Positions 46,193 through 58,100 of a DNA stretch of 64,000 nt are shown in pieces. This stretch comes from Stemphylium vesicarium (Eukaryota > Ascomycota > Dothideomycetes > Pleosporales > Pleosporaceae): positions 62,001 through 126,000 of the forward strand of contig QXCR01000120.1 in assembly GCA_004380135.1 (NCBI GenBank), read 5' to 3'. The notes below the pieces were generated by a model. That model worked only from the letters and a program-made list of their open reading frames with translations. It had not been told where the DNA came from and did no database searches. Numbering within the stretch: position 1 is the stretch's first letter; each line of letters opens with the position of its first letter. Position numbers and translations under genes: made by a program.

Positions 46193-47403
46193 TTAGTGCG
46201 GGATCGGACAGGTTTGCTTCTTCCGTGGGTTTTACGCCGTGGGGTTTCTGCCGCGAGGTCTTTATTGAGAAAAATAGATTCGGCCGAAGCGTCCACGAGC
46301 GGCGCGCCGTGGGTTCCGAACCTAAGAACCTTGGAACGCTAGTAAGGCTAGTGTCTCCTCCACATCGCCAGAGCTCATCTTCCCGGGGCTTGACTCCCAC
46401 TCGTGAAAGGCGAGTTTATGGAAGCATTAGACACGATTATGGCTTCTAATTCATGGGGTCGCTGTCAGTAGTAGTCTTTGACAACGAAGGGCATCGACAA
46501 TGTCATTTCGCTTGCGCTCGTGACTAAGAGTTGCAATGATTACGTCACATTCGCAACATGTTTCTTTTCTTTTATGAACAGATATACCAGCGGCACTGCT
46601 ACTACGTCTATTCCAGTTCATACCAAATTCCAACTGAGCGTAAAGGCCATAGAGTCCACGAAGAAACGAAAAAAACAGCCATGAGGCTACATGACGCAGC
46701 GAAGACGCACTCCATGGTCCATCTAAGACGATCCTGGCAACGAAAAATAACATGAGACGCAGAAGAGAGCTTGTAATCGTGTGTTCCAACATGTGGAAGT
46801 GACGCCCGCGCTGCGCGCACAGAGGTGGCCGGGTTTAGCCCGTTTCTAGCGAAACCCTTAGCGTAGGTATTGCCACTCAGCCGCGCCCGCACCCGCACCT
46901 AGCATAGCATACCTTCTTCGTATTTTTCGACTCGCTTCGCTCTAACACTGCTCAATTTAGTGATTGCGCAATATCTAGGTAGCATTAGCTGCCGCGCTGG
47001 ATGAAGTATACAAAATAACATCGAGCCTGATCCAACGATAAGCTGTAGGAAGGCATCAGAATGGCTGATCCCTTCGAGGACAGTGTGAACGCAAGTGGTT
47101 TTACTAATAGAAAAGTCATGCCTTTATTCACAGTCAGTAGTGGCCTAATGCGGCAATCCAAGCAGCCGCTATGCCCGAACTGTACGACCCAGTTCCCTCC
47201 AGTCCGCAGATCAACGTGCTATATTCAGCTCCAGGGCATGAGGTCGTTAGTACAGAACAGCTCAAAGAGCCGAACCTGGAAACCATCGCTATAGGGCGAG
47301 GGGGACCATCTGGCGAGAATATTGCCGACCATGTGTGTGAAATATGGCACCCATGCTTCGCTCATCGAAGCGAAGATTTAGAGAAATCTTAAGACAAACA
47401 CAC
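46193..47403. other. Promoter of the regulator and unassigned sequence
   Basis: This holds the upstream region of the C2H2-Zn2Cys6 gene. Short frames at 47061-47392 do not resemble an APH N-lobe, so I do not join them to the remnant that follows. No RNA gene seen. Confidence 0.45.
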
Positions 47404-47952
47404 CGCTAATGAGAAGCAAACGATCATGACAGGCCTAGAAGGCTATTTTGAGGAAACCCGCGCTCTGCAATCCCCCGGCTACACTGGATCTGCAGACGAG
47501 GGGCCAGTCACTGATGTCATGTTGGAGTGGTCTACGACTGTAAAAGGCTAGTCTCGAAACGTACGAATTGATAATAGTCAACATCTCTAACCGAATTTAT
47601 AGGTCCTTTCAAAAGCCAGGCAGATTTTAACACCACGATCGCGGATACTTACATCGCCAAATCAAAACGCCAGGTTGGCCCCTACATCCGTGGCATGCTC
47701 GATACACATAAGCATGGCATTATGTTCACGCATGGAGACCTCAGGCCTGATAATATCATGGTTAAAAACGGTCGTATAACGGGAATCATTGACTGGGAGA
47801 TGTCAGGATGGTACCCCGAGTATTGGGAGTTCGCTCAAGCATTCTATATCGAACGTTTTGTCAACCACTGGGTATCGCACTTCCTAAGCATTCTCAGACC
47901 TTATCATTGCGAGGAAATGATGTATGCCACATTAATGGTGGTATTGGGGTAG
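47404..47952 (+). pseudogene. APH-family kinase-like remnant
   Basis: Two segments fit the C-lobe of fungal aminoglycoside-phosphotransferase-like (APH) proteins: EKQTIMTGLEGYFEETRALQ plus SPGYTGS, then GPFKSQADFN, then the catalytic loop GIMFTHGDLRPDNIMVKNG and the metal-site IIDWEMSGWYPEYWEF. They are separated by a probable intron near 47549-47602. The N-lobe that binds ATP is not found upstream, and the C-terminal end (WVSHFLSILRPYHCEEMM) is off the usual pattern. A truncated or decaying gene is the simplest reading; an unusual exon structure cannot be excluded. Confidence 0.6.
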
Positions 47953-48062
47953 CTGAGCGTGGCAAGATGTGTCTCTACACCCAAAATCAATCTCATCGTT
48001 GCCCCCGCTAAGCTCGAACCATCAACAAGAACAGCAATGCTGGTTCGTATTCGACTAATACC

Positions 48063-51000
48063 CTACATATCGCCTCTCGACCGAGTTGAAAGATTTGACA
48101 CTGTTTTCGCGACGGACGGGGAATCCAGTATCTCTTCACTGCTCATCGGGAATCCCCTCTTCGAGTATTCTGAAGCCAACGACGCCGCGGCGATTCCGCT
48201 GCCCCATATTTCGTAGAAGGGTGTCTCATGTGTGAACCCGGGAAATGACTTGAAGTCGGCTCCCAGAACCGACTCCCAGGAAGCCAAGACCATATTTTCT
48301 AGAGCCTTGGAATGCTCTGGTGATGGTTTCACAGTGTCCATACCCGATTGTGGTTTCTTGATCAGAACATCTCGCGGAGCTGCTCCCCCAAACTCAGGAA
48401 GAGCTTCCGATAGTTGGCGCTCCAACATATCAGGCAGTTGCTGATACACCTTGATGAAGTAATCCAACACGGCCTTCACCCAATCCTCTGGAAAGGCCTC
48501 GGCCGAATACCTTAGTTCGATTTCCAAGTCATTGTCGCGAGCGAAAGTTTGCAGCCAAAGATCAGATTTGTCATGTTCAGGCTCATATACACTGAACTCG
48601 CAACCCCCATGGTGAGCGAACGGCGGATCAAACAGCGTGAAGCTGAGATGGTTCACGACAGTGGAGAAGCGTGTCCATCGAGGCCAGCTGGTACACTTCT
48701 CGATGATGCGGTAGTGTCCGAGATGACCGTGTTGGAGCGACTTCAGGTAGTTGCTCTGGACTGAACTGAGAAGAGAGGAAGCTTGCGTAGTCGATGAGAA
48801 GTCGGTGCGTAGAGGCAAGACGTTCATGCAGGGTCCTAGAATATCCGATATACCCGGCAGGGGGAGATGTCTGCCGGAAATGAGGTACCCAAATACCACG
48901 GAATCTTGACCCGTGAGCTTCGAGAGGACCATCGACCAGGATACCAGAACGGCAGTCGCACTAGTGAAGCCAAATGCTTTCAAGTCCACCAATGGAATTG
49001 TCGCCTTCACGGCACAATTGACGAGACGGCTCACACTAGGGCGAGTGTGCGAAATTACCTCGCTCATCGAGCTACCGGCCAGAGCCTCTTTCCAAAATGA
49101 CTCGGAGTTTGCGCTCGCGAGCGACGCTTCCTCGCAGAACTTGGTAAATGGGATGACGTTCAGTGGCTTACCGGCGTACAATGCTTCGAGCGATCGCCAC
49201 AACGTGTCGAGACTAAGCGCGTCGTACTGCGCGTGCGAGATCCGAAGGACCAGTTGGTGTGCGGCATCGGTGGTGTCTTTGACTAACGTGAATTTCACCA
49301 GAGGATCGCCGAGCTGCGTCTTGCGCTTCTTATCCTGTTGAATGAACGCTTCCACAGCCTCACCCGCGTTCTGGCCGTCTCCTGGTTGTTTGACAGCGAA
49401 GTCGAAGGGATAGGCCTCGGATCTCAAGATGACCTGGAAAGTCTGCTTTGCCTTCACTACGAAGACCGTTCGGAGAAGGGCATGGTTTTCCACAAGCTGC
49501 TGGCAGGCGTCCTTTAGCTTCTCGACATCTAGAGCTTTGGCAAACTTGAAGATCATGTAGTCGTGCCAGCCATGCGACTTGAGCAAGCCCTGAGCGATAC
49601 ACCAAGCTTGCCAATCTGTCGCTAGGGCAATGTCTTCGACGTCGTCTTGCGGAATACTCGGAGCAATCTCGCCGATCTTGTATGTTCGATCCTCGCTCTC
49701 TGGCTTGCTCGACTCGTCGATTGCATCGAAGCTGGCAGCTGAGCTCATAGTTTGGAGAGTTCTGTTTTCAAGAATGCCTTCGATGGATAAGCTCACATTC
49801 TCCTTGCGCGCCTCTGCGATAAGCTTGATGCAGTGTAGGGAATCTCCTCCAAGATAGAAGAAGTCATCGTGCAATCCGACATACTCCAGAGGAAGGCCTA
49901 GTACGGTAGCCCAGAGACGCTGCATCGATTTCTCCTGCGGGGTCACCGGTGCGGCCTTGTCCAAAGAGCCCGTGTGCTTGATCAAGTCGACGAGCTGCAT
50001 CTCAGCGGCTCTTTGGCGCAGATGCTTTCGGTCAAGCTTTCCAGACGGGTTCAGCGGGCGATCTTTGAGCTCCACAAATCCGCGAGGTATCATGTGATCA
50101 GGCAGTGTAGCCGCCAGCCTCTCTCTTAACTGTTTGACCTCGTGAGAGAAGTTCGTGGATAGCCCGTGTATGAAAGCCACGAGCATAGGCCCAGTACCAT
50201 TTACTGGCTCCACGATCTCTGCCGCAACAGTCACACCAGCGGGTAGAACATCCAACATTGACTTCTCCACTTCTCCCAGCTCGAAACGCTGGCCGTGCAG
50301 TTTGACGCGCGTGTCCGCTCGCCCTACGATCTGGACGACACCATTTTCCACGTACTTGGCCAAATCTCCAGTCCGGAACAGCGTTTTCGGCCTCTCTGCA
50401 CCTCTCTTCTTCCCCCAAGCTGGTAGCTCAGTGATGAGTGCCTTTGCGTTAGCTTCAGGATTGTTCCGATACCCTTGAAACAGCGCTGGCCCTTCGAAAA
50501 GCAACTCCCCTGTCTCTCCAATCGGCGCGAGCGTATCCGTGTCGTCTTGTTCCACGATCCAGGCGCAGCCTGTCATGAATTGTCGCGCTCTGCACTTCTT
50601 CCCGCTCGTGTCGACAATATTGGCAATTCCTACACCCTCCGTCATGCCAATTGCTTCCACGAGCGATAGTCGTGGTGCCCAGATGTCGATGAGTCGCTGA
50701 GGTACGGCTTCACCGCCCACCGTCAGAAACTGCAAGCAACTGACATCGTCCGGGCTCAGCAGATTCAGCAATGTGGGCGTGAGGAATGTTCGTGTGATTT
50801 GCTTTCGGGTGATGAAGCTCGCTATACCGCCCATGCGCTCTCGCTCTGGTGGTAGAACTAGCAAACCTCCGTTACACAACGTTTTCAGTGTTGTGACGAC
50901 GCTGGCTGCAAAGGCCTGGGAAGCGAAGTTGAGAACGCGGCTGTTGGCTGCGTAGCCGTGGCCGTGAACGATGTTCGACGCTGCACTGCTTTGCGTGTGT

Positions 51001-51596
51001 TGAACCACTTTGGGTAGTCCCGTCGATCCGGAGGTGAAGCATACGTATGCGAGGTCGCTCGGTAGAGTGACTGGAAGTTCCACCCCACTATTCGTCTCGC
51101 CGTCGGCCGCGTTGCATATCTCCGTGACATCTGCCACTAGCTTCATCTCGGCGTCTGAGAACCTCTCTTTGAACTTGCCCTCAACTAGCATCGCTCTTGG
51201 GGTAATCGTGCTCAGGCAAGCATGTAACCGCTCCGTTGGATTCCCAGGGTCAAGCGTTGTGTACGCCATCCCCGCTTTTGACACAGCCATCATGCAGACA
51301 ACTAGCCAGATGGACTTGTCGAAGCAGATAGGAACAATCTCGTCAGAGCTGATGTCGCTGATAATACTGCGAAGATGGCATGCTAAGCGTGTAGAATGCT
51401 TGTCGAGTTCGGCATATGTCAGCGTGCCGTCTGGAGCGTCGACGGCAGGGGCGTCCGGGGAATCTTGGGCTTGGCGGGAAAAGACTTGGGTAATGGTGAG
51501 CTGAGGCGTCGGCGGAAGGCGCTCGTTCCAAGCCCATATTTGGTCTTCTTCCTGTTCAGTGATCTTCTTCTTGTGATCTTCGGAAATGTCGCCCAT
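48063..51596 (-). CDS. NRPS-like enzyme, A-T-C plus carrier-like end
   Basis: Single exon, 1177 aa. Adenylation domain ~20-540: A3 motif FTSGSTGLPK (187-196), A5-like IGMTEGVG, and A10-like NPSGKLDRK. Its A4 reads FASQAFA (224-230), placing Ala at the position of the Asp that holds the substrate amino group in amino-acid-activating domains. Carrier domain ~545-630 has FFYLGGDSL with Ser586 for phosphopantetheine. Condensation domain ~660-1070 has SHAQYD (His788), as in fungal siderophore-type C domains (SHxxYD), and retains the second His. The last ~75 residues look like another carrier (TPFYEIWGSGIAAASL) but Gly1134 sits where Ser is required. No thioesterase or reductase domain. It lies 0.5 kb from the PKS gene on the same strand. 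Joint action is inferred. Confidence 0.92.
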   Translation of the reverse strand: MGDISEDHKKKITEQEEDQIWAWNERLPPTPQLTITQVFSRQAQDSPDAPAVDAPDGTLTYAELDKHSTRLACHLRSIISDISSDEIVPICFDKSIWLVVCMMAVSKAGMAYTTLDPGNPTERLHACLSTITPRAMLVEGKFKERFSDAEMKLVADVTEICNAADGETNSGVELPVTLPSDLAYVCFTSGSTGLPKVVQHTQSSAASNIVHGHGYAANSRVLNFASQAFAASVVTTLKTLCNGGLLVLPPERERMGGIASFITRKQITRTFLTPTLLNLLSPDDVSCLQFLTVGGEAVPQRLIDIWAPRLSLVEAIGMTEGVGIANIVDTSGKKCRARQFMTGCAWIVEQDDTDTLAPIGETGELLFEGPALFQGYRNNPEANAKALITELPAWGKKRGAERPKTLFRTGDLAKYVENGVVQIVGRADTRVKLHGQRFELGEVEKSMLDVLPAGVTVAAEIVEPVNGTGPMLVAFIHGLSTNFSHEVKQLRERLAATLPDHMIPRGFVELKDRPLNPSGKLDRKHLRQRAAEMQLVDLIKHTGSLDKAAPVTPQEKSMQRLWATVLGLPLEYVGLHDDFFYLGGDSLHCIKLIAEARKENVSLSIEGILENRTLQTMSSAASFDAIDESSKPESEDRTYKIGEIAPSIPQDDVEDIALATDWQAWCIAQGLLKSHGWHDYMIFKFAKALDVEKLKDACQQLVENHALLRTVFVVKAKQTFQVILRSEAYPFDFAVKQPGDGQNAGEAVEAFIQQDKKRKTQLGDPLVKFTLVKDTTDAAHQLVLRISHAQYDALSLDTLWRSLEALYAGKPLNVIPFTKFCEEASLASANSESFWKEALAGSSMSEVISHTRPSVSRLVNCAVKATIPLVDLKAFGFTSATAVLVSWSMVLSKLTGQDSVVFGYLISGRHLPLPGISDILGPCMNVLPLRTDFSSTTQASSLLSSVQSNYLKSLQHGHLGHYRIIEKCTSWPRWTRFSTVVNHLSFTLFDPPFAHHGGCEFSVYEPEHDKSDLWLQTFARDNDLEIELRYSAEAFPEDWVKAVLDYFIKVYQQLPDMLERQLSEALPEFGGAAPRDVLIKKPQSGMDTVKPSPEHSKALENMVLASWESVLGADFKSFPGFTHETPFYEIWGSGIAAASLASEYSKRGFPMSSEEILDSPSVAKTVSNLSTRSRGDM

Positions 51597-52144
51597 CTTT
51601 GGTGAAGCAGCAGAGATCTGAGCCCCGCGGAAGTTTGAAGAAAGGTTCGCGGGTTTCGTTATAAGCCCTTATGAACTAAGAAGTCAGCTTTCCTTCGGTA
51701 TCCATCGTGGAATACTACCGCCTACTTATAGATAGCCCCTCTACCCCGCGCCATGTGTCACCGGACTCCGGCCAGAATATCGAACGATTCATTTACCCGC
51801 CCACCGTGTCCTTCGGCCAAATTTGATGTATTAGCTCGCAGAGCCAGTGTATGCGAGGACTAGGGCATGCATTCGGTCCGAGTTAGATACGGTGTTCGAT
51901 CAAAGGCTCATAAAGTCAGCCATTGGGTCGTTTGCGATGATAAGAATTCGGCCTTTCCCCGATCGCCAAATCAGCTCAACCCGTCCCACCAGAATGCGCG
52001 AGCAAGCTACGGTGAGTTCATCTTCAGCCTCTCAACTGGGAAGCCATCGCAATTACACACATATTGCTTTCGAAAAACTACCAAAAACAACATACATTTG
52101 CTTAAGCCAGAAAAGCTAAACGCAACAATCAAGTGACCCCTTGC
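51597..52144. other. Promoter of the NRPS-like gene
   Basis: Region between the PKS 3' end and the NRPS-like start, both on the minus strand. It includes the TATAAG core listed next and the GGCCAGAAT word near 51771 shared with the reductase promoter. No gene seen. Confidence 0.5.
51725..51730 (-). promoter_or_regulatory. TATA box of the NRPS-like gene
   Basis: Minus-strand CTATAAGTAG about 130 bp upstream of the start codon, nearly the same as at the reductase gene. Confidence 0.45.
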
Positions 52145-55100
52145 TTAAAGAGCAACCTCCAAGATCTCCAAAAGGAAGCGATAACCCGGCTCTACCTGAT
52201 CATCCCATTCCTTACTCCCAGGCTCCAGGTGTAAGTCATGAATGTGTTTGACACCCGGAACTTCCAGGAAACCACACTCAACGCCAGAGTTTTCCAGCTC
52301 CTTCGTGAACATCTCAGCAGTCTTGACCGGAATGATTTCGTCGTTTTCTCCATGGATGACAAACGTAGGCACGTCGTATGTACCGTCACGCACATGTGCC
52401 ATCGGGCTGATTGCTTTGACGAGCGCTGGATCGGGCTCCTGCGCCAAAGACTCGTGAGAGAGACCACTGATCAAGACGTTGAGGCCGATGCCCTCCTTGA
52501 GGATTGCAAAAATAAGCTCTGAGCGGGGATCGCCGGGCTTGACCCAGCCCATCTCACTACTATCCATCATGGCGCCATAGTTGGTCACTGGTGTTTTCGT
52601 CAAAGATTGCATGATTTTCTCCATTCGCATTCTGCGGGCGGGGTACGCCTTGTGATGCTTCTCCAGATCACCAGACTCGAAGTCGGTTGGTCCGTAGAAC
52701 CCCAATACCGCAGCTGGTGGTCGGACGTTGAGCTCTTTAGTGGTCCAAGCAAGGCTCATGGCGAGGTGGGAGCCCGTGGACCAGCCAATGGCGACGATGC
52801 GAGATGCGTCGATTGAGATGCCAAATCTGGATGCGAATGCAGAAAAATTCGTCTGGATCCAAACGTACGCATCCCGAACATCTGAGAATGGTCCTTCGAT
52901 AACGTTGACCTCTGGGCATAGGCGATAGTCGACACTGATGGGAAGGATGTTGTGCGAAAGCAGGAACTTCGTTTGTGCTGGTCTGACTGCTTTGCGTGAC
53001 AATGTCATGTGACCACCCCCGTGAATCATCAACGCTGCGCGATGGTTAGTCAAGGCTGAGAGTGAATGTGGGGACTATTTACCTACAGGCATTGAGCTAG
53101 TGGGCGGGCTCTGAGGCAAGTAAACATCCGCCTCTACGTCAATCCCATCAACGGATTTGTAAACAACGGTCTTCATGCCAGTCGCCAACATTTCTGCCTG
53201 ACGGGGCGGTTCCGGATATTGCTTGGCGGAGGCGACGAGCAAACGTTGAAGGTTGCAATCCGGGACTGTGCTTTGCGAGTAAGTGGAACTGGGATACCCG
53301 GCTTGATGCATGAAGTCCATCCATACTTCCGGGGACTGAATTGCATGGTCGGCATCGTTCGCCAGCCACCATCCATCCAGCAAGCCAAAGACTGCCTCAT
53401 GCCAGTCAAAGATCGTAGTGATCTCGGAAAGCACCAGCAAGCCGTTCGAGTTCAACATCTGCTTGATGCGACGGCAAGTATCGGTCCTGTTGGCTGTCGC
53501 ATGAACGCAGTTCGTACTGATGACGACGTCAAACCTGCCAAGCATCTCCATAGGAGGAGCAACCTCGAGGTTGAGCGCCTTGAACTGCATCCAGGGGTAT
53601 TTGAACCTCTTAGACGCATTGCGGACGAGCGTCTGGGAGATGTCGGTGAAGAAGTACTCAATCGGGTGGTCAAGAGCGCTCAGTGCTTCTGCGAGTCGTT
53701 TGGTAGTCCCTCCCATGCCAGCCCCGACCTCGAGGATGCGAATGGGTGCATCGGCCTTCTTGACCAGACGAACCAGGAAGTCGACAAGAAGCTCGGTGAG
53801 TGTAGCAAACATAGGGGCTTTGGTGTAAAAGTTCCCAACGATCTCTTGTGACTTACTGTTGCCGAAAAGAAGTTTGACGGGATCTTCAGCACCCGTTAGG
53901 CATTCTGCAATCTTCGGGCCGGTGAGAGCCAGGAGCTCAGCCTCACAGCTGTACTGAGGGAAATCGGCGATAAGGCGCTGTAAAAGCTGAGGCGGAGGCA
54001 CGAAGGTGCATAAGCCGGATGCACGGACATACCCGGAGCCTTTCTTCTCGATTACGTGGTGCTTCTCGAGAATCTCGTAGTACCTATGTACTACCTTGCT
54101 GTGCTTGGACTGGAAAGCAAAGCTAGGGATAGTCTGGCCTTTTGCGACAGTCTTAAAATCGATTCCCAGTTTCTGGAACGCCTCAAGAAGATATGCAAGG
54201 AGTAGCTCATCTTGACGAGCTGCTACCTTTGCAAGATACTCCGTGAACTGGCAAGACGTCGCGTAATCCTGGAGGGAACCTTCAGCTGCCACAAGGGCTG
54301 GAAATGGATCTGTAATTCCGGTAGCTTTGGCTGGAGAGCTTGCGGCTGCGGCAGCTACTGGCGACACTGCTAGTTTTGAAGGCAACGGGCTTGACTTTGG
54401 TGAAGAAATTCCAACCAGTCGCATCAACTCCTTCACAGAAATATCGAGCAGAGTGTCGTTGCTGTCAAGATCGACGTTGAACTCGTCGGAGATACTAGAT
54501 CCAAGCTCTGTTGTAGACAGCGAGTCAAAGCCAAGATCCTGAAGTAGTTGGTGTTCCTCAATATGGCTGGCATCGGCGCCACAAAGCTCTGAGATGAGCT
54601 CCAACAACTTGGTGCGTCGAAGGTCGCTAGTTGAGTCTTTCGTCGTGCTCTCTGCATCGGAATCCAGCTTGATATCGAGCGTCTTGGGAGCTGACGGGAT
54701 TGCTGCCTCAACATGCTTCATTGGTGGCGCGATGCGCTTTTGTTTGGGTTTGGCAGCATCTGGAGATGTCATCTGGCGCAAGGCTCCAAAGCTCAAGGTT
54801 AAAAGCTCGCCAGGTGAGACTAGCATTCCAAAGCGCTCGCTAATCTCGTCAGAGAGCTCGACCGATGCAAGCGAGTCGATACCAAGATCGCCGATGCAAG
54901 TAGTCAAGGAGATGAAGTCGGCCGGTGCGCCAGTGTACTCAGAGATCATAGCCTTCAGCGGAGCTTCTCCGTCGTCGGACTCGTCTCCGCTCACGGAAGA
55001 GGCGCTGGAAGAGCCCGAAGTGTTGTCGGGTGTCAGCTCCGGAAGACTCTCAATCATGGCAGCCCTAGAGCTAGGTGGAGAAGGAAGTGATACCCGCTGC

Positions 55101-58100
55101 GGGGCCACTTTAGATCCATTAGCTGCATCTAGCGTTCGCTCCAGCTTCGATATCTCCAGCCGATGGAACTTAGCACCAATGGCTGTCATTGCCACCTCGC
55201 CATCCTTGGTCAGAACAAAGACGTCACCGGTCGCGTGTACATCATCGATGAGAGTGAAGATGGCGTACACCTTCCATTCTTTGTTGCTGTCGAAGTCGCA
55301 AAGCTTGGACATCGTGATGCTCTCCAGCCCCGAGGCTACGAAGACCTGGCCTTGAGGGCAAGCTTTGCTACTGTTGATGAGCAAGCCTGAAACCTGAATG
55401 AATGCATCGATAGAGACTGTGTCACATTGTTTCGTAACCGCGCTTTCGTCGCCTCCGATATGAGTATCTGGCATGCGGATCTCAGCCAGTGCCTCATTCT
55501 TGTCAATGACGATGCTTTGGATTCCATGAAAGAAGTCGGCATAATCGACGACTTTGGAAAACAGCTTGTACGCGCGTCCGCCATTGAGCTTCTCGGACGT
55601 GGGGCTTAGTGGAAGCGATTCGAATCGGTCGGCTATGAGTCGCTTGTAGGTTGCCAAACGAGGCTGCCCGGCCAAGCTCATATTGCCTCTGCCATGTACA
55701 GTTGCACGGACTGAGCCATTTCCAGAACCGGGGGTGCTCGAAAGCACGAACTTCCAGCTATTGGTCGCGATCTCTTCCAAGGTGAGGGCAACGTCACGGT
55801 CCAGGTTGACACCTAGTGGCGATTCGAAAGACAAATCTTCAAACACCAAAGCTTTGGAGTTGAGATCTGCGCCTAGAAGCTGGACCGACATAGTTGCGCA
55901 CTCCATGTACATGGAAGCAGGACAAAGTGGCCGGCCTCGGACTGCGTGGCCGTTGATGACTTTGCCAAAACGAGTCGCTGCGTTGTTGATAACAAACTTC
56001 TCCACACTTCCCGCAGACCCAGCGTGATGAAGCAAATGAACAGAAATAGGAATAGGGGCGACCTCGGACTTTTGCAAGTCGAGGTTAGCGAGGGTCTTCT
56101 GGAGTTCAGTAGCCCTGTCGATGTTCTCCAACCACGCTTTGGTCTTCTGGAACTGATAAGGTGGCAACCAGATTGGTTCCACAGCAGCATCTGATGGGGA
56201 TAGGAAAGGCCATGGAGTGACGTCAACTCCCTCTTTCCAGAGATCGGTGGTGCTTTGAGAAAGGACCTCTGTAGGCTGGCTGGCTCCAGCCACCTTGATG
56301 CCGTGGAAAGAGTGCATCTCCGGCTTGGCGGTCGCACGCTTGATCATGGGCATGATAGATGAGTCGAAGCCAGCTTCAAGCCAGATGCAATTGCCCAAGC
56401 GCTCTTCTATCCTCTGAATAGCGTCCACAAAGTAGACTGGCTGCCTGAGGTGTGATACAACATGTTCTGCTGTGATGCGCCCCTTTCGGAGCTGCGTACA
56501 CGGCTCGATAGGGATAGACGCTTCCTTGAAGTCCAAAGATTCTAGGGACTTGGCGAGGTCGTCTCGAAGTGGCTCAGTGAAGACAGAGTGAAATCCATGA
56601 GTTACATCTACCCTCTGACTTCTGGTTCCCTTGAACGAAGGATCGGAGGCCATCAACTTCTCCGCATCGGCCACTGCAGCCTCGGTACCAACGACGACTT
56701 GGCTGCTGGGGGCGTTAAAGCACGCAATCTCCAGAGAGTCACTACCGACGGCATCAACAATGCGTGTGACAACAGACACTGGCGCGAAGATGGCAAGCAT
56801 AGTACCCTTTTCCGGACCCCATTTCTTCACCATGAGCTGAGCCCGAGTAGCGACTAGCTTGATGCCGTCCTCGATGGAGAGAACGCCAGACACAGCTAGC
56901 GCAGTGAGCTCGCCAAAGCTGTGACCAACGGTGCAAGCGGGCTTAACACCAGCATCGATCCAGCACTTGGCGCTCGCGTATTGGACTGCCATAGTGCCCG
57001 TCTGCAGCAGGATTGGATCGGCGATAGGCGTAAGCTGGAAGACGCCTGGAAGGATCGATGGGAATCCGAGCGATGTCAGGATGCGATCGCACTCCTTGAC
57101 GTATTGGCGCAGCTTAGGGTTGGACTGGTATATGGTTTCTGAGAGACCAATAGTCTGCTTGCTTTGCCCAGAAAATGCCAGCACCACGGGCTTGGATGAG
57201 GAGGGAATGCTGCATGGCGAAATGTCCCCAGAGAGTTCTCGTTGTAGGCCCGGAATATCGGAAACAGTTGTCATCCATGTCACAGGATGTCGTTTCCGCC
57301 GATCGGAGAGTGTATATGCAAGACTTGCGAGGTCTACACTGCTTCCACTGATGTACGATTTCAGCGTCCTCGCGTAGGCTTTGAGGCTCTCCGCCGTGTG
57401 TGCTGACAGGATGATGGGGTAACGACTACTAGTCGGCAGGCGAGATCTAGTTACACATGTCAGTTTTCGCTTTCCCAGATTCTGGACGCATACTTACGCT
57501 TCGGTAACGTCTTTCCGCGGTCCCTCGCAAACGACAAGGGATGCGTTACTTCCGGCCGCCCCATAGTTGTTGACCCAGGCAGCTTTGAATGGCACATCCC
57601 ATGGCTCCATATTCTTGGCTATGGCAATCCTATCTGGTGCCAAAGAGGGAATTTTCGGGTTGAGAGAGTTGAAGAGTGCATGGGGTGGGATCGCCTTCTT
57701 TTGAAGCATAGCAATAACCTTCAGTAGACCAGCGACACCTGCTGCCGACTCTGCGTGGCCGGTGTTGGCTTTGATGGAACCGAGATACACCTTGGTAGGA
57801 CGATCTGCTCCACCAAACACATCCCGGATGCTGCTGACCTCTAGAGGATCGCCTGCCTGTGTACCAGTGCCGTGAGCCTCTACATACGAAACGTGGTTTG
57901 GGCTCATCCGAGCAGTCTTCAATATCGACCGGTACAGATCAGCCTGGGCAGGTGGGTGCGTGACTGTCAAAGTCGCAGACAAACCACCTTGGTTGGTAGA
58001 AGATCCTGGTATAACACCGAGAACATGGTCGCCATCTGCCAGCGCCTGCTTCAAGGGCTTCAACACGACCACTCCAGCACCATCCGCACGGCAGTATCCA

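Noticed and set aside
47061..47392. Two overlapping short plus-strand frames upstream of the APH remnant
   Set aside because: Neither looks like an APH N-lobe (no ATP-binding Lys block), and they cannot be joined in phase with the remnant.
54594..55355. 253-codon plus-strand frame
   Set aside because: Antisense to the ACP region of the PKS gene, Ser-rich by mirror of its codons, with no domain of its own.
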